A stretch of 64,000 nucleotides of DNA from CALREJ01 sp035547395 (GCA_035547395.1 DASZVA010000011.1:62001-126000); one strand, 5' to 3'. Shown: positions 38,540 to 47,660, counted from the stretch's first letter. Notes: generated from the letters alone by a model not told the origin. Made by a program: numbers and translations.

Positions 38540-40078
38540 ATAGGAACAACCGCAATCAGCATCGGCCTCGCGCTGCTTGGCGCCCTCTCGCCCCTTCTGA
38601 CGTTCGCCGCGCTCTTTCAGCAGAAGGAATGGCGGCTTGATCGGCTGCGCGAACACCTACGGCATGAGGGATTCTGGAATCAGACTATGGGAAAGATCCA
38701 GCCGGTCATTCTGATGCTCTGGGTGATCGGCGTGCTGCTGCTTCCGAATACCACAGCGGTGACGCTGACGGCATTGGCCGCGTTAGCCCTCAAATCATCC
38801 GGCCAGATCATCCTGCACAGACAGCGCCTGCCGGTGCGCACCTCGAAGGCACTGCTCATCGTTGTCCTTGCATTCCTCTTGACGTTGATTGCGTCCCTGC
38901 TGATTCCATTCGTCCTCCTGCCGGCTATCCCGCCGTTGCAGCCGTTGGGCGTTCTGATCGCATGGACCATCCTCCTGCCGCTCGACCGTTTCCTCAAGCA
39001 CCGGATATTTCATCAGGCCGCCGCTCTTCGCGAGAGCATGCACGACGCCGTCGTCATCGGCATCGCCGGCAGCGTCGGCAAAACGACGACCAAGGAACTC
39101 CTGAAACATCTGCTCCGGGACCTGCGTCCGCTCGCGACGCCCGAGCACGTGAACACCGAGATGGGCGTTGCGCAGTGGATAGTGAGAGAGCGATCAGCGA
39201 TGAGCGATGAGCGGCCAGCCGTATTGATCGTGGAGATGGGAGCGTATCGGAAAGGAGAAATCAAACTGATGTGCTCATACGCAAAGCCCACGATCGGCGT
39301 GGTGACGGCGTTGGGATCGGATCACCTGGCGCTCTTCGGATCCGAGGAGGCGATCATTGATGCGAACGCGGAATTGATTGAGGCGCTTCCTCCGGCCGGC
39401 CAGGCATTTCTCTATGCGGACAACGAGTCGACGAGGGAGATCGCCGACCGGTCGCCCTGCTCGGTGACGCTCGCCGGTTTGCACGAGGGATCTGCGATGC
39501 ATGCCGATCATGCGGAACAAACAGACCGAGGATTGCGCTTCACGACTGGCGGTACAACGTATGAAGTTGCCCTCCACGGTCTCCACAATGTCGGAAACGT
39601 TCTGCTGTCGATGGCGGTTGCGCAGCACCTTGGCGTTTCACAGGAACGGATACGCGAACTCCTGATGTCTTTTCAACCGCTTCGCCACACGTTTCACGTC
39701 TACGAAGAACGCGGAATTCTGCTGCTCGATGACACATATAACAGCAGCCGTTTGAGCATCCGCGCCGCGCTCGATTGGGCCGCAAAACGGCCGGAGCATC
39801 CGCGCGTGCTGCTTCTGAGCGACCTGCAGGAAACGGGCCCCGACGAAGACCGCTTTTTGGAAGAGCTCGGAACCCATGCGGCCTCCATGATCGACCGCGC
39901 GATCTTCACGACGGAGACGGGACGGAAAGCATTCGAAAAAGGCTACGGAAAGGCGGTGGAGCTGCTAGGATCGCAGACGCAAAAAGTGCAGTCCGGCAGC
40001 GCGCTTCTGTGTGTCGGACGCATGCCCCTCTCGTTCATCCAACGACTCCTTCCTCAACCCGAACCAAAACCCGCATGA
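38540..40078 (+). CDS. murF: MurF-like ligase with N-terminal membrane domain; unusual start
   Basis: Adds the terminal dipeptide to UDP-MurNAc-tripeptide. The ligase core has P-loop IAGSVGKTTTKELL, VNTEMGVAQWI, VVEMGAY-like LIVEMGAYRKGEI and LDDTYNSSRLSIRAAL, typical of MurF. It is preceded by about 170 residues with several membrane helices, a layout I associate with Patescibacteria. The first in-frame ATG (38687) would cut the conserved-looking LTFAALFQQKEWRLDRL. TACAAT (38528-38533) ends 6 nt before ATA at 38540, so an ATA start on a leaderless message is suggested; the exact start is uncertain. A GCGATGA-word repeat is in frame near 39181-39216. The stop overlaps the next gene. Confidence 0.8.
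   Translation: MGTTAISIGLALLGALSPLLTFAALFQQKEWRLDRLREHLRHEGFWNQTMGKIQPVILMLWVIGVLLLPNTTAVTLTALAALALKSSGQIILHRQRLPVRTSKALLIVVLAFLLTLIASLLIPFVLLPAIPPLQPLGVLIAWTILLPLDRFLKHRIFHQAAALRESMHDAVVIGIAGSVGKTTTKELLKHLLRDLRPLATPEHVNTEMGVAQWIVRERSAMSDERPAVLIVEMGAYRKGEIKLMCSYAKPTIGVVTALGSDHLALFGSEEAIIDANAELIEALPPAGQAFLYADNESTREIADRSPCSVTLAGLHEGSAMHADHAEQTDRGLRFTTGGTTYEVALHGLHNVGNVLLSMAVAQHLGVSQERIRELLMSFQPLRHTFHVYEERGILLLDDTYNSSRLSIRAALDWAAKRPEHPRVLLLSDLQETGPDEDRFLEELGTHAASMIDRAIFTTETGRKAFEKGYGKAVELLGSQTQKVQSGSALLCVGRMPLSFIQRLLPQPEPKPA
39181..39216. repeat. In-frame simple-word arm in murF (GCGATGA word)
   Basis: Tandem GCGATCA/GCGATGA, the same word as the second murL hairpin. Encodes ERSAMSDERP in a loop between VAQWIV and VLIVEMG. 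Confidence 0.7.
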
Positions 40079-41316
40079 TATTTTCTCCTATCCACCACAC
40101 GTTTGCGCCGCACGCGACTGCATCGTATGCATGGAAAGCGAAGATGCTTTCGCTCATGCCGTGGAACTATCGCAGAAACGGACCGGTGACAAAGCTGGAA
40201 GAGGAACTGGGCGCACATCTGCAAGCCGACGTCGTCACGTTCGGATCCGGACGCGAAGGGCTCTTTGCTCTGATGAAGGCCCTGCGATTGCAGCCCGATG
40301 AAGAAGTCATCGTGCAGGGCTACACCTGCGTCGTGGTGCCGAATGCCGTCAATGCCGCCGGCATGAAAACGGTCTATGCCGACATCGATCGCGAGACATT
40401 GAACCTGAATATCGAGGAGACGGAAAAAGCGATCACCCCCAAAACCCGCGCCATCATCTGCCAGCATACGTTCGGCATCCCCGCGAATGCGAAAAAGCTG
40501 CGCGAGCTGTGCGACAAAAACGGACTGGCGCTCATCGAGGACTGCGCGCACATCATCCCCGATCGTTCGGGTCCGAGTGAGATCGGCAGACATGGCGACT
40601 TCATCCTGCTCAGCTTCGGCCGCGACAAAGCGATCTCCGGCATCAGCGGCGGTGCGATGGTCTCACGTAGAAAAGACGTGACCGAGGAACTGCGCCGGCT
40701 GCAATCCAAGGCGCGGCCGCTGTCGCGCGGAACCGTCTGGGCATTGCTTCAGTATCCTCTCCTGTACCTGATCGCGCGTCCTCTCTACGGTCTCGGGATC
40801 GGCAAAGCATTACTGGTCATGAGTGCGAAGCTGAAGATGCTGGTGCCCATCGTGACGCGACGTGAAAAGCTCGGCGACATGCCGGCAGTCCTCCATCGCA
40901 TGCCGGCACCCTGTGCACAGCTGGCGCTCGGTGAACTGCACGCATTGCAAACCATCAACGATCACCGCCGCATGCTCACAAAGCTGTATCTCGAGCATGG
41001 AAAAATGAATGGCTGGCCGGTACTGGAAGGTGTGACGGCGGATCTGCCGCTGCAGAAATTCCCGCTCTTTATCGCGGGCGCCGACCGCATCCGTGCAACA
41101 CTCAAGAAACAGAACGTGCATCTGAGCGACGGCTGGACGGGCTGCGTCATCTGTCCGGCGGGAGTGGATGAAGCGGCGGCGGGATACGAAGACGGAACGG
41201 ACCCCGCAGCAGAGGCAGTATGCGAACAGATCCTCTCGCTCCCGACGCATCCGACGATGACCCTCTCTCAAGCACATACACTCATTCAGCTTCTTGATCC
41301 CCTTTTGAAACGATGA
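40075..41316 (+). CDS. DegT/DnrJ/EryC1-type PLP aminotransferase
   Basis: 413 aa, sugar aminotransferase fold type I. Visible are FGSGREGLFALMKAL (PLP phosphate site, about 55-69), VIVQGYTCVVVPNAV, LIEDCAH (Asp that binds the pyridine nitrogen, about 159) and the Schiff-base Lys in SFGRDKAISGISGGA (about 178-192). It probably makes an amino-sugar for glycan or wall. The start overlaps the murF stop (ATGA) and its stop overlaps the next gene, so this is a four-gene operon with wall genes. Confidence 0.9.
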   Translation: MIFSPIHHTFAPHATASYAWKAKMLSLMPWNYRRNGPVTKLEEELGAHLQADVVTFGSGREGLFALMKALRLQPDEEVIVQGYTCVVVPNAVNAAGMKTVYADIDRETLNLNIEETEKAITPKTRAIICQHTFGIPANAKKLRELCDKNGLALIEDCAHIIPDRSGPSEIGRHGDFILLSFGRDKAISGISGGAMVSRRKDVTEELRRLQSKARPLSRGTVWALLQYPLLYLIARPLYGLGIGKALLVMSAKLKMLVPIVTRREKLGDMPAVLHRMPAPCAQLALGELHALQTINDHRRMLTKLYLEHGKMNGWPVLEGVTADLPLQKFPLFIAGADRIRATLKKQNVHLSDGWTGCVICPAGVDEAAAGYEDGTDPAAEAVCEQILSLPTHPTMTLSQAHTLIQLLDPLLKR

Positions 41317-41720
41317 CTGCAGAACATTCCCAAACGCCGCTCCCGAAAAAACTCGGCATCAAACCCGGCCACACTGTCGTCCTGCTGCAGGCACCGCAGG
41401 GCTACGTTGCGATTCTCGGATCCCAGCTGCAACAGGTGCGCGTCCTCCAAAACGAAACGCCGGACGCCGACGTCATCCAGTTCTTTACCGCATCGCAAGA
41501 GGAACTGGGAAAAAGATTCCCCGAACTCGTGCAGATCCTTCCCCGCCACGGCGCGATCTGGATCTGCTGGCCGAAGAAATCGTCGGGGGCGATGACCGAC
41601 CTGACGGAGAACATCGTGCGGGAAGCCGGACTCAGTGCGGGGCTTGTGGATGTGAAAGCCGCCGCCATTGATGAGCTCTGGTCGGGGCTCAAATTCGTGT
41701 ATCGTCTGCGTGATCGATAA
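41313..41720 (+). CDS. DUF3052-like small protein
   Basis: 135 aa. Begins KKLGIKPGHTVVLLQAPQGY and ends with an alpha/beta part containing IWICWPKKSSG and VDVKAAAIDELWSGLKFVYR. This pattern (LGxKxG..V.l.....gy....l; WPK; WSGLKFV) matches the DUF3052 group found in many bacteria; function unknown. It overlaps the aminotransferase gene by 4 bp and is 2 bp from the FemX-like gene, so it is translated within the wall operon. Confidence 0.75.
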   Translation: MTAEHSQTPLPKKLGIKPGHTVVLLQAPQGYVAILGSQLQQVRVLQNETPDADVIQFFTASQEELGKRFPELVQILPRHGAIWICWPKKSSGAMTDLTENIVREAGLSAGLVDVKAAAIDELWSGLKFVYRLRDR

Positions 41721-41722
41721 CG

Positions 41723-42820
41723 ATGCAGATTCACAAGGCTTCCAGTCAGCGGCAGTGGGACGACTTCCTGAAAGCGCAGCGCTTCTCGCCGTTTCTGCAG
41801 AGCTGGACGATGGGAGACGTGTACGCGGATATAGGCCAGACGCCCATCCGTCTCGAGATCCGTGAGAGCGACGAACTGCTCGGCGTCTGCCTGGCCGTCG
41901 TCGTGCCCGCCCGCCGCGGCCGGCATCTGACCGTGCACTACGGGCCGGTGCTCAAAGACGGTGTCGCATCGCCGGTGCTCTCACTCGAGCTTCTCATGGA
42001 TGCGCTTCGCGATGCTGCCATCGAACACAATTGCACGTTCCTGCGACTGAGCCCCTTCTGGCCGATCTCTCAATCGCACGCTGCGGATCTGCATGCGGTC
42101 CGATCCCCCCTCCATCTGCTTGCGGAACATGTATGGTATGTGCCGCTGACGCAGACGGACCGATGGAGCGAGACGCAAGACGCAAGCCTTGCGCCGCAAG
42201 CCAGAACAGAGGAAGAGATCTTCATGTCGCTACGCAAGACGACCCGCAACCTGATCCGCAGAGCCGAGAAAGAAGGTGTCACGATTGAACTCTCACAAGA
42301 TCCCCTCAAAGACATCGAAGAGTTCATTCGCCTGCACGATGAGACGCGCAAGCGGCACGGATTCACGCCCTACACCAATTCCTACTTTCGCAGTCAGGTG
42401 AAACACTTCGCCCCGACAGGCAATGCACTTCTCTACCTCGCGCGCTATCAGGGACAGGTGATCTCGGCCTCCATCCACATGCAGTTCGGCGGCGAAACCA
42501 GCTATCACCATGGTGCGAGCACGCACGCGTTTTCAAAGATCCCGAGCAGTTATCTGCTTCAGTGGAGGGCGATCCAGGACGCGCTCAAACGCGGCGATCA
42601 CGTGTATAACCTGTGGGGTATCGCGCCGATGCGCACTGCGGAAGACGGCAAAGACATCATCGACAATCCCAAGCATCCGTTCGCGGGCGTCACGCTCTTC
42701 AAGACGGGCTTCGGCGGCAAACTGCTCAACCTCGAACACTGCTTCGACATTCCGATTTCAAAAACCTATTACCTCACGCGGGCATTCGAGCAGGTCCGAA
42801 AATGGAAGCGCGGATTTTAA
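41723..42820 (+). CDS. FemX-like peptidyltransferase (aminoacyl-tRNA dependent)
   Basis: 365 aa with the double-GNAT layout of FemABX ligases, which add amino acids from tRNA to the peptidoglycan stem. Visible are HKASSQRQWDDFLKA at the N-terminus, the basic helix SLRKTTRNLIRRAEKEGV (about 172-189) and IEEFIRLHDETRKRHGF. YHHGASTHAFSKIPSSYLLQW and YNLWGIAPM follow near the end. It is the last gene of the murF operon, 2 bp after the DUF3052-like gene. It implies interpeptide bridges or side-chain amino acids in the wall. Confidence 0.88.
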   Translation: MQIHKASSQRQWDDFLKAQRFSPFLQSWTMGDVYADIGQTPIRLEIRESDELLGVCLAVVVPARRGRHLTVHYGPVLKDGVASPVLSLELLMDALRDAAIEHNCTFLRLSPFWPISQSHAADLHAVRSPLHLLAEHVWYVPLTQTDRWSETQDASLAPQARTEEEIFMSLRKTTRNLIRRAEKEGVTIELSQDPLKDIEEFIRLHDETRKRHGFTPYTNSYFRSQVKHFAPTGNALLYLARYQGQVISASIHMQFGGETSYHHGASTHAFSKIPSSYLLQWRAIQDALKRGDHVYNLWGIAPMRTAEDGKDIIDNPKHPFAGVTLFKTGFGGKLLNLEHCFDIPISKTYYLTRAFEQVRKWKRGF

Positions 42821-42829
42821 AAAATATTT

Positions 42830-42869
42830 TCTAAATCCCTATCCCCGACCCCAACCCTAACCCTATACT
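42830..42869. repeat. Simple-word arm (AACCCTA/CCCCGAC word)
   Basis: CCCTATCCCCGACCCCAACC and on to CCCTATACT. The final unit merges with the TATACT -10 box (42864-42869) of the next gene. Confidence 0.6.
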
Positions 42870-42875
42870 TTTTCC

Positions 42876-43244
42876 ATGCCGCGCAAAGCGACAACACTGA
42901 ACGAAGCCGCGACGTCGGAGGCTGTAATGCCGACACCGGCACCGGTTACACGCCGGACTGATTCTTCGCCGACAGCCGATGAAAAGCTCGATCAGATCGT
43001 CGAGTATCTGCGGCAGATGAACAACCGCGACCGTCTCCGTACGATCGGCGGCACGTTCCGGGGATTGCTCGCGCTCATCCCGCTCCTCATTTTCCTGTGG
43101 AGCGTGTGGTACTTCTATCTGCACGGTACCGAAATCATCAAGATGATCACCGATGAATCGGTGAAGAGCGCGGCCACCTACAGCCAGCAGGGACTGATGG
43201 ATCAGATGACGCAGTACCTGCAGCAACAGCAACAGAAGAAATAA
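42876..43244 (+). CDS. Single-span membrane protein (122 aa)
   Basis: Polar N-terminal half with a predicted amphipathic helix (DEKLDQIVEYLRQMNNRDRL, about 35-54), a membrane helix at about 63-86 (LLALIPLLIFLWSVWYFYL) and a Gln-rich C-terminus. Family unknown. TATACT ends 6 nt before the ATG, so it has its own leaderless transcript although it lies behind the wall operon. Confidence 0.7.
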   Translation: MPRKATTLNEAATSEAVMPTPAPVTRRTDSSPTADEKLDQIVEYLRQMNNRDRLRTIGGTFRGLLALIPLLIFLWSVWYFYLHGTEIIKMITDESVKSAATYSQQGLMDQMTQYLQQQQQKK

Positions 43245-43258
43245 TCGATCTGTCTCCT

Positions 43259-43327
43259 GTAGGGGCGCGGCGCTGCCGCGTCCATGCGACATATTATAAA
43301 AAGGGCACAGCGTCGCTGTGCCCCTAC
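43259..43327. repeat. GTAGGGGC-type palindromic element
   Basis: Outer arms GTAGGGGC and GCCCCTAC enclose two smaller palindromes (GCGCGGCGCTGCCGCG-like and GGGCACAGCGTCGCTGTGCCC). Related to the element at 51990-52012. Confidence 0.75.
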
Positions 43328-43341
43328 TGTGATACTCGATA

Positions 43342-44796
43342 TCAAGAACCCCTCACCAGTTTCACGACCTCGTCTGCTGACATCGTCGGGAAGATGTCGA
43401 TGCCCGGAATATCGAGCAGTTGATCGCGGGTGTAGGTGCGCTCCGATCCTCCGGCGAGTCCGAACAGATAGCCTGCCTGATCGGCCAGCTGCATGATGCG
43501 CTCATTGGTGCCGCCAAGCGGATACGCCACGGCGAAGACCGGCTTATTCGTCATCTCCTCCAGAATCTTTCTGCTCTGCTGCAACTCGAGCTGCGCCTGC
43601 GAATTGGTCAGCGCGCGCAGATCGTCACCCGTATGTCCTGCCGATTGAATGTCAAAACCGTTTGCGCTGAGCGTGAGCAGCGTTTTCTGCGTGATGCCGC
43701 TTAAGCCCACATCCTTGGTATTGATGAAGAGCGTCGCGGGTACGTGCGCCGCGAGCAGCGCGTCGGACACCTTCTTCACGTTGTCGGGCGTGATGCCCGT
43801 GACGGCGACGATGGCGGACGTATCGTTGATTTGCGTGCCGTTCGATTGCTGCGCGATCAATTTGTCGCGGAAAGCCGAGAACGTGATAAATGAGATGCCC
43901 TTCTGTTTAAGGGCGGCCGTATCATCCGCAATCGCCTTGAGCATGCTGTCCTCCTGACCGCTCGACAGCTGATAGTGCAGCACCGGCAGCGTGTAGCTGT
44001 TCTGTCGCACGACGAAGTACGGCATGAACGGCGCGAGGTATGATTTTGATACATAGCCCGTCTGTCCGTTGTAGGTCACCTTGGCCCAATCGCCCGAAAT
44101 GCTGTCGGGCTTCACAATGGTCTGCCCGGGAATCTCTCCGATCTTGTCGCTCTGCTGGTTCGCTTCCTTACGCATGTTCACGAATGCGTAGTGGACGTAG
44201 TACTGTCCGTCGAACTTCGCCTTCTCCGCGGCCAACTGATCGTTGGTTGTGACCTTGGCGATGTAGCGGATGGAGACGTATCCCTGCGTTCCGTCGCTCA
44301 GTTTCACCTGCGCCCAGGCTGCATTCGGAAAGCTCATGACCACGACGTTGTCCCCGTTATGCAGTGTTCCCACCGACTCTGCGCCCGTCGACGGCGTCTT
44401 GCGGACATTGAGGAAGGTGTTGGTCACCTGATAGACGTCCTGTCCCGCTGCTCCCTGTCCCTGGCGGATGGAGTTATACGTACTCAGCATCGAGAGATCG
44501 AGGACGACGCCCTGGCTGCTCGCGCCCGAGCCCGTGTCGATCGGCTCGAGGTACGGCGACGTACCGGTTCCGGTCTGCGCTGCGGTGCCGCTGCCCGTTG
44601 CCTGCTGCACTGCATTCTGGGCAAGCTGATGCGCCTGATCCAGATTTTCCTGCGTAAAGACGAAGTCCTGACTGCCGGAATCTTCCGGGCCTTTGCATCC
44701 GGCAAAGAGAATGCCGAAGGATGCGATGATAAGGAATGCGACGAACGGTCGCAGCGTATTGGCGCGTGAACGGCCGGGGTGTGAACGGTGAACCAT
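43342..44796 (-). CDS. Lipoprotein with two SH3b domains and a divergent polysaccharide-deacetylase-like domain
   Basis: 484 aa: lipobox FAGC near residue 34, a Gln/Thr/Gly-rich linker, SH3b 1 (about 118-180: TFLNVRKTPSTGAES...GYVSIRYI), SH3b 2 (about 195-255: AFVNMRKEANQQSDKIG...GYVSKSYL) and a C-terminal domain of about 230 residues with the NodB-like order. The catalytic TFDD is not present (IVAVTG instead) and HSxxH reads GHTGDD, so it is probably inactive or altered. AYPLGGTNERI matches the later motif. Likely binds peptidoglycan outside the cell. Confidence 0.8.
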   Translation of the reverse strand: MVHRSHPGRSRANTLRPFVAFLIIASFGILFAGCKGPEDSGSQDFVFTQENLDQAHQLAQNAVQQATGSGTAAQTGTGTSPYLEPIDTGSGASSQGVVLDLSMLSTYNSIRQGQGAAGQDVYQVTNTFLNVRKTPSTGAESVGTLHNGDNVVVMSFPNAAWAQVKLSDGTQGYVSIRYIAKVTTNDQLAAEKAKFDGQYYVHYAFVNMRKEANQQSDKIGEIPGQTIVKPDSISGDWAKVTYNGQTGYVSKSYLAPFMPYFVVRQNSYTLPVLHYQLSSGQEDSMLKAIADDTAALKQKGISFITFSAFRDKLIAQQSNGTQINDTSAIVAVTGITPDNVKKVSDALLAAHVPATLFINTKDVGLSGITQKTLLTLSANGFDIQSAGHTGDDLRALTNSQAQLELQQSRKILEEMTNKPVFAVAYPLGGTNERIMQLADQAGYLFGLAGGSERTYTRDQLLDIPGIDIFPTMSADEVVKLVRGS

Positions 44797-44819
44797 ACGA
44801 GAAGAGAGAAGAAGGGAGA

Positions 44820-46520
44820 TTACATGCGCTCAGGGACGCGCAGGGTAAGAAGTTCGGCGCCCGTCTTGATGACGGACGCGGTCTGAGCGGTGAGAGCCAG
44901 GCGCAATGCGCGCTGCTCCCCTTCCGCACGGAGGATGGGATCGACGTTGTAGAAGAGATTGAAGTCCTGGCAAAGCTGGTACAAATAATTTGCGAGTTTG
45001 TGCGGCAGATGATCGGTGCGTGCTTCGTTCAAAACCGCAGAAAATTGAAGCAGCGTCTGAATGAGCGCGCGCTCCGCATCGCTGAAGGCCTCCACCGCCT
45101 TGGGCATCGCAGAGCCATCGGACTCCGCCTTGCGCAGAACAGACGTCGCGCGCGCATGCGTGTACTGAATGTACGGCGCGCTGTTGCCGTCGAAGCTGAG
45201 CATCTTGTCCCAGTCGAAGACCAGATCCATCTTGCGGTTCTGACTCAGAATGCCGTAGACGAGCGCACCCGTCCCCATCATCTCCGCAAGATCTTTCGGA
45301 TCGTCGGTCTGAATGGCGTCGCCGCGTTCCTTGATGATCTCATCGGCGCGCTTCACCGCTTCATCGAGCACGGATGTGAGATCAAGAATATTTCCCTTCC
45401 GCGTGCTCATCGATTTATCCGCAAAGCGCATGCGTCCGAAGAGAATGTTTTCGAAAGCAGGTAATTCCCATTTGAGTTGTTTGCAGGTTTCGATCAGCTG
45501 CTCGAAATGCAGCTTCTGCGCAATGTCGGTGAGGATGTAGATCGCTGCGGGATGATATGTCTCGATGCGGTATTTCATCTGCGCGATGTCGCGCGTGGAA
45601 TACAGCGTCGCCCCGTCGCTCTTCTGCACCAGGTACGGCGGCATGTTCATCTCTGCCGGAAACTCCACGATGAGCGATCCTCCCTCTCCCGTCACGAACA
45701 CCTTTTTCTTTCTTCCTTCTTCCAGAATAGGCTCCATTTTGTCCTGGTAGAAACTCTCGCCTAGATCGAGATCAAAGGACACATGCAATCTCTTGTAGAC
45801 ATCCGTCAGGGACGCCTTCGTCACCTGCACGACGTCCTTCCAAAAGGCAAACAGTTCCTTGTCTCCGTCCTCCAGTTTGCGAAATGCTTCCCGCCCCTGA
45901 TCTTCCAATGTCGGATCGTTCTCGGCTTCATCATGGAACTTCACGTACAGCGCGAGCAGTTCATTGAGGGAATATTTCAAAACCGGTTTGTCCTTGCCCC
46001 ACTTGTCATACGCGACCGCCAGCTTTCCGAACTGCGTGCCCCAGTCGCCGATGTAGTTCCAGGCGATCACGTTGTATCCCGCGTGCCTGTACAAGTTCAC
46101 AAGTGCCTGTCCGATGGTCGTTCCGATGATGTGATGCACGCCGAGCGGCTTGGCGATGTTCGGCTGCGAGTATTCGATGATGATCGGTGCGTCCGTTTTC
46201 TTCGCCTTGCGCGGTTTGATGGAGGCCTCCACGGTTGTGAGTTCTTTGAGGAGCGCGGATGTTGTCAGCCAGACGTTGACGTATCCCGCTCCCGCCACCT
46301 CAGCCTTCGCAACCGACGGTGAATCGCTCAGCGCCTTGGCGAGAGCATCCGCGATCTCGCGCGGTTTCTTCTTCAAGGATTTTGCAGCCCGAAGCGCAAC
46401 GGTCGTGGTCAAATCCCCGTGCGCGCCGTCCGTCGGACGCTCCCACGTCACGGGCATGTCCGTCACGCCGAAGTATGACGACAGTACTTGCTCGGCCTCG
46501 ATTACCAGGTGATCAAACAT
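44820..46520 (-). CDS. argS: Arginyl-tRNA synthetase
   Basis: 566 aa class I synthetase. The N-terminal ADD1 domain, IIEYSQPNIAKPLGVHHIIG (about 110-129; the HIGH element is HHII), GDWGTQFGKL, SDGATLYSTRDIAQ and the C-terminal DALR anticodon domain (SFDGNSAPYIQYTHARATSV onward; end ALRLALTAQTASVIKTG) are visible. Arg enzymes usually lack a KMSKS; here MSTRKGN is in its place. No -10 hexamer is close to the ATG. The preceding gene on this strand is about 290 bp away. Confidence 0.96.
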   Translation of the reverse strand: MFDHLVIEAEQVLSSYFGVTDMPVTWERPTDGAHGDLTTTVALRAAKSLKKKPREIADALAKALSDSPSVAKAEVAGAGYVNVWLTTSALLKELTTVEASIKPRKAKKTDAPIIIEYSQPNIAKPLGVHHIIGTTIGQALVNLYRHAGYNVIAWNYIGDWGTQFGKLAVAYDKWGKDKPVLKYSLNELLALYVKFHDEAENDPTLEDQGREAFRKLEDGDKELFAFWKDVVQVTKASLTDVYKRLHVSFDLDLGESFYQDKMEPILEEGRKKKVFVTGEGGSLIVEFPAEMNMPPYLVQKSDGATLYSTRDIAQMKYRIETYHPAAIYILTDIAQKLHFEQLIETCKQLKWELPAFENILFGRMRFADKSMSTRKGNILDLTSVLDEAVKRADEIIKERGDAIQTDDPKDLAEMMGTGALVYGILSQNRKMDLVFDWDKMLSFDGNSAPYIQYTHARATSVLRKAESDGSAMPKAVEAFSDAERALIQTLLQFSAVLNEARTDHLPHKLANYLYQLCQDFNLFYNVDPILRAEGEQRALRLALTAQTASVIKTGAELLTLRVPERM

Positions 46521-46811
46521 GCATGCTGAACAAAAGTGCTACTCGGGAGAACGGCTGAACTATATCAGGAGAAAACAGCGCATCTAGTTGAAAACATTAT
46601 TTGATCTTGCTCGCAGTAAGTGCTCATGGTTTGAACACAATAGTTGTTTATGAATGAAGGAAGAAAATGGATGGGTATTGGAAAAGTAATAGCACAAGTT
46701 TTTAGTTAATAGTTATTCGTTTTTAGTTTGTTCTAAAAGAAAACCAATAACGAATAACCAGTAACTAATAACCGATCCGTACCACTCATCCTTACAACCC
46801 CTACGGTCAGC
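46521..46811. other. AT-rich gap between argS and a lipoprotein gene
   Basis: About 290 bp without a convincing ORF. The right half (about 46690-46775) is a simple-word hairpin: left arm TTTTTAGTTAATAGTTATTC, right arm GAATAACCAGTAACTAATAA. The left half shows nothing I can name. Confidence 0.6.
46690..46775. repeat. Simple-sequence inverted repeat (AGTTATT word)
   Basis: Left arm AGTTTTTAGTTAATAGTTAT, centre TTCTAAAAGAAAA, right arm AATAACGAATAACCAGTAAC. Same design as the other hairpins. Confidence 0.7.
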
Positions 46812-46826
46812 GTGTACACTCTGCGC

Positions 46827-47660
46827 GTGAAGACTCCCCTCCGCCTTTCGACGCTTCTTCTGTGCACGTTGCTTTTGACGGAGTGCGGCGGTTCCAAGAC
46901 GGGCAATGCCCCCGTTGATATTTCAATCATCGGCGCGCGCAACGCGCTCTTTTGGACGGAGCAGTTGATCATGCAGAACATTCAAAGCTCCGCCGTCTCA
47001 CGTCCCGCGGCGCTTCTCGGCATCTACGTCTCCACGTTTCTGGCCGGTGTGACCGCACTTCCGCAAAGCACCGTCACGGGCGTCACGGCGGCATTGGATC
47101 TGTTGACCGAAAACCAGGAACACCCCGACGAATCCTTTGCGCTGCTTCAGCAACTCGGCACGGTGTTGCAGGTGGACGTCGTCGACATGCTCAACAGAAG
47201 TGTGGACCGCCAGCAGGCACTCGATAGTTATGTCAGTACATTGCAGAATCTCTACGACCGCAGCAAGACGCAGGTCACAGCACTGAAGCAGCAACAAAAA
47301 GACCTGCAGACACAGCTGCGCACGCAGCAGCGCACAGTGTCGGACATTCAGAACGCCCTCAATCGGGCGCTCCAAAAACAGGATTACACGACCGCCTCCA
47401 CCAAACAGGAGGAAATCGTGCCCGCACAGGCGGACGCCGCAAAAACACAATCACAACTGAATCAGCTCAACAGTACCCTCAATCTGTTCGGGCAGCTGAA
47501 TGGCGTTGCCAACAAGAGATTGGCTGCCATTCAAGCAAATCGCGAGGTGATGATCGCCGGGCTCCACGTGGTGAACGTGCCTGGTATCACTGATCTTGGA
47601 ATCCTTCAGAACAACGGATCGGCCAATAACGCTCTTATATTTGGGGGAACGGGGCTTTGA
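46827..47660 (+). CDS. Coiled-coil lipoprotein
   Basis: 277 aa. GTG start at 46827 chosen because TACACT (46815-46820) ends 6 nt before it and it gives a compact signal with lipobox LLTEC|G (Cys20). The mature part is helical: SVDRQQALDSYVSTLQN, QQQKDLQTQLRTQQ and QAKTQSQLNQLNSTL-like heptads span about 140-240. An alternative GTG lies 15 bp upstream. Family unknown. It overlaps the upstream region of the VirB4-like gene; a spacer or anchor in a secretion/pilus apparatus is possible but unproven. Confidence 0.7.
   Translation: MKTPLRLSTLLLCTLLLTECGGSKTGNAPVDISIIGARNALFWTEQLIMQNIQSSAVSRPAALLGIYVSTFLAGVTALPQSTVTGVTAALDLLTENQEHPDESFALLQQLGTVLQVDVVDMLNRSVDRQQALDSYVSTLQNLYDRSKTQVTALKQQQKDLQTQLRTQQRTVSDIQNALNRALQKQDYTTASTKQEEIVPAQADAAKTQSQLNQLNSTLNLFGQLNGVANKRLAAIQANREVMIAGLHVVNVPGITDLGILQNNGSANNALIFGGTGL

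Noticed and set aside
46521..46811. Small genes in the argS-lipoprotein gap
   Set aside because: Short frames there have no start signal and fall in the AT-rich simple repeat.
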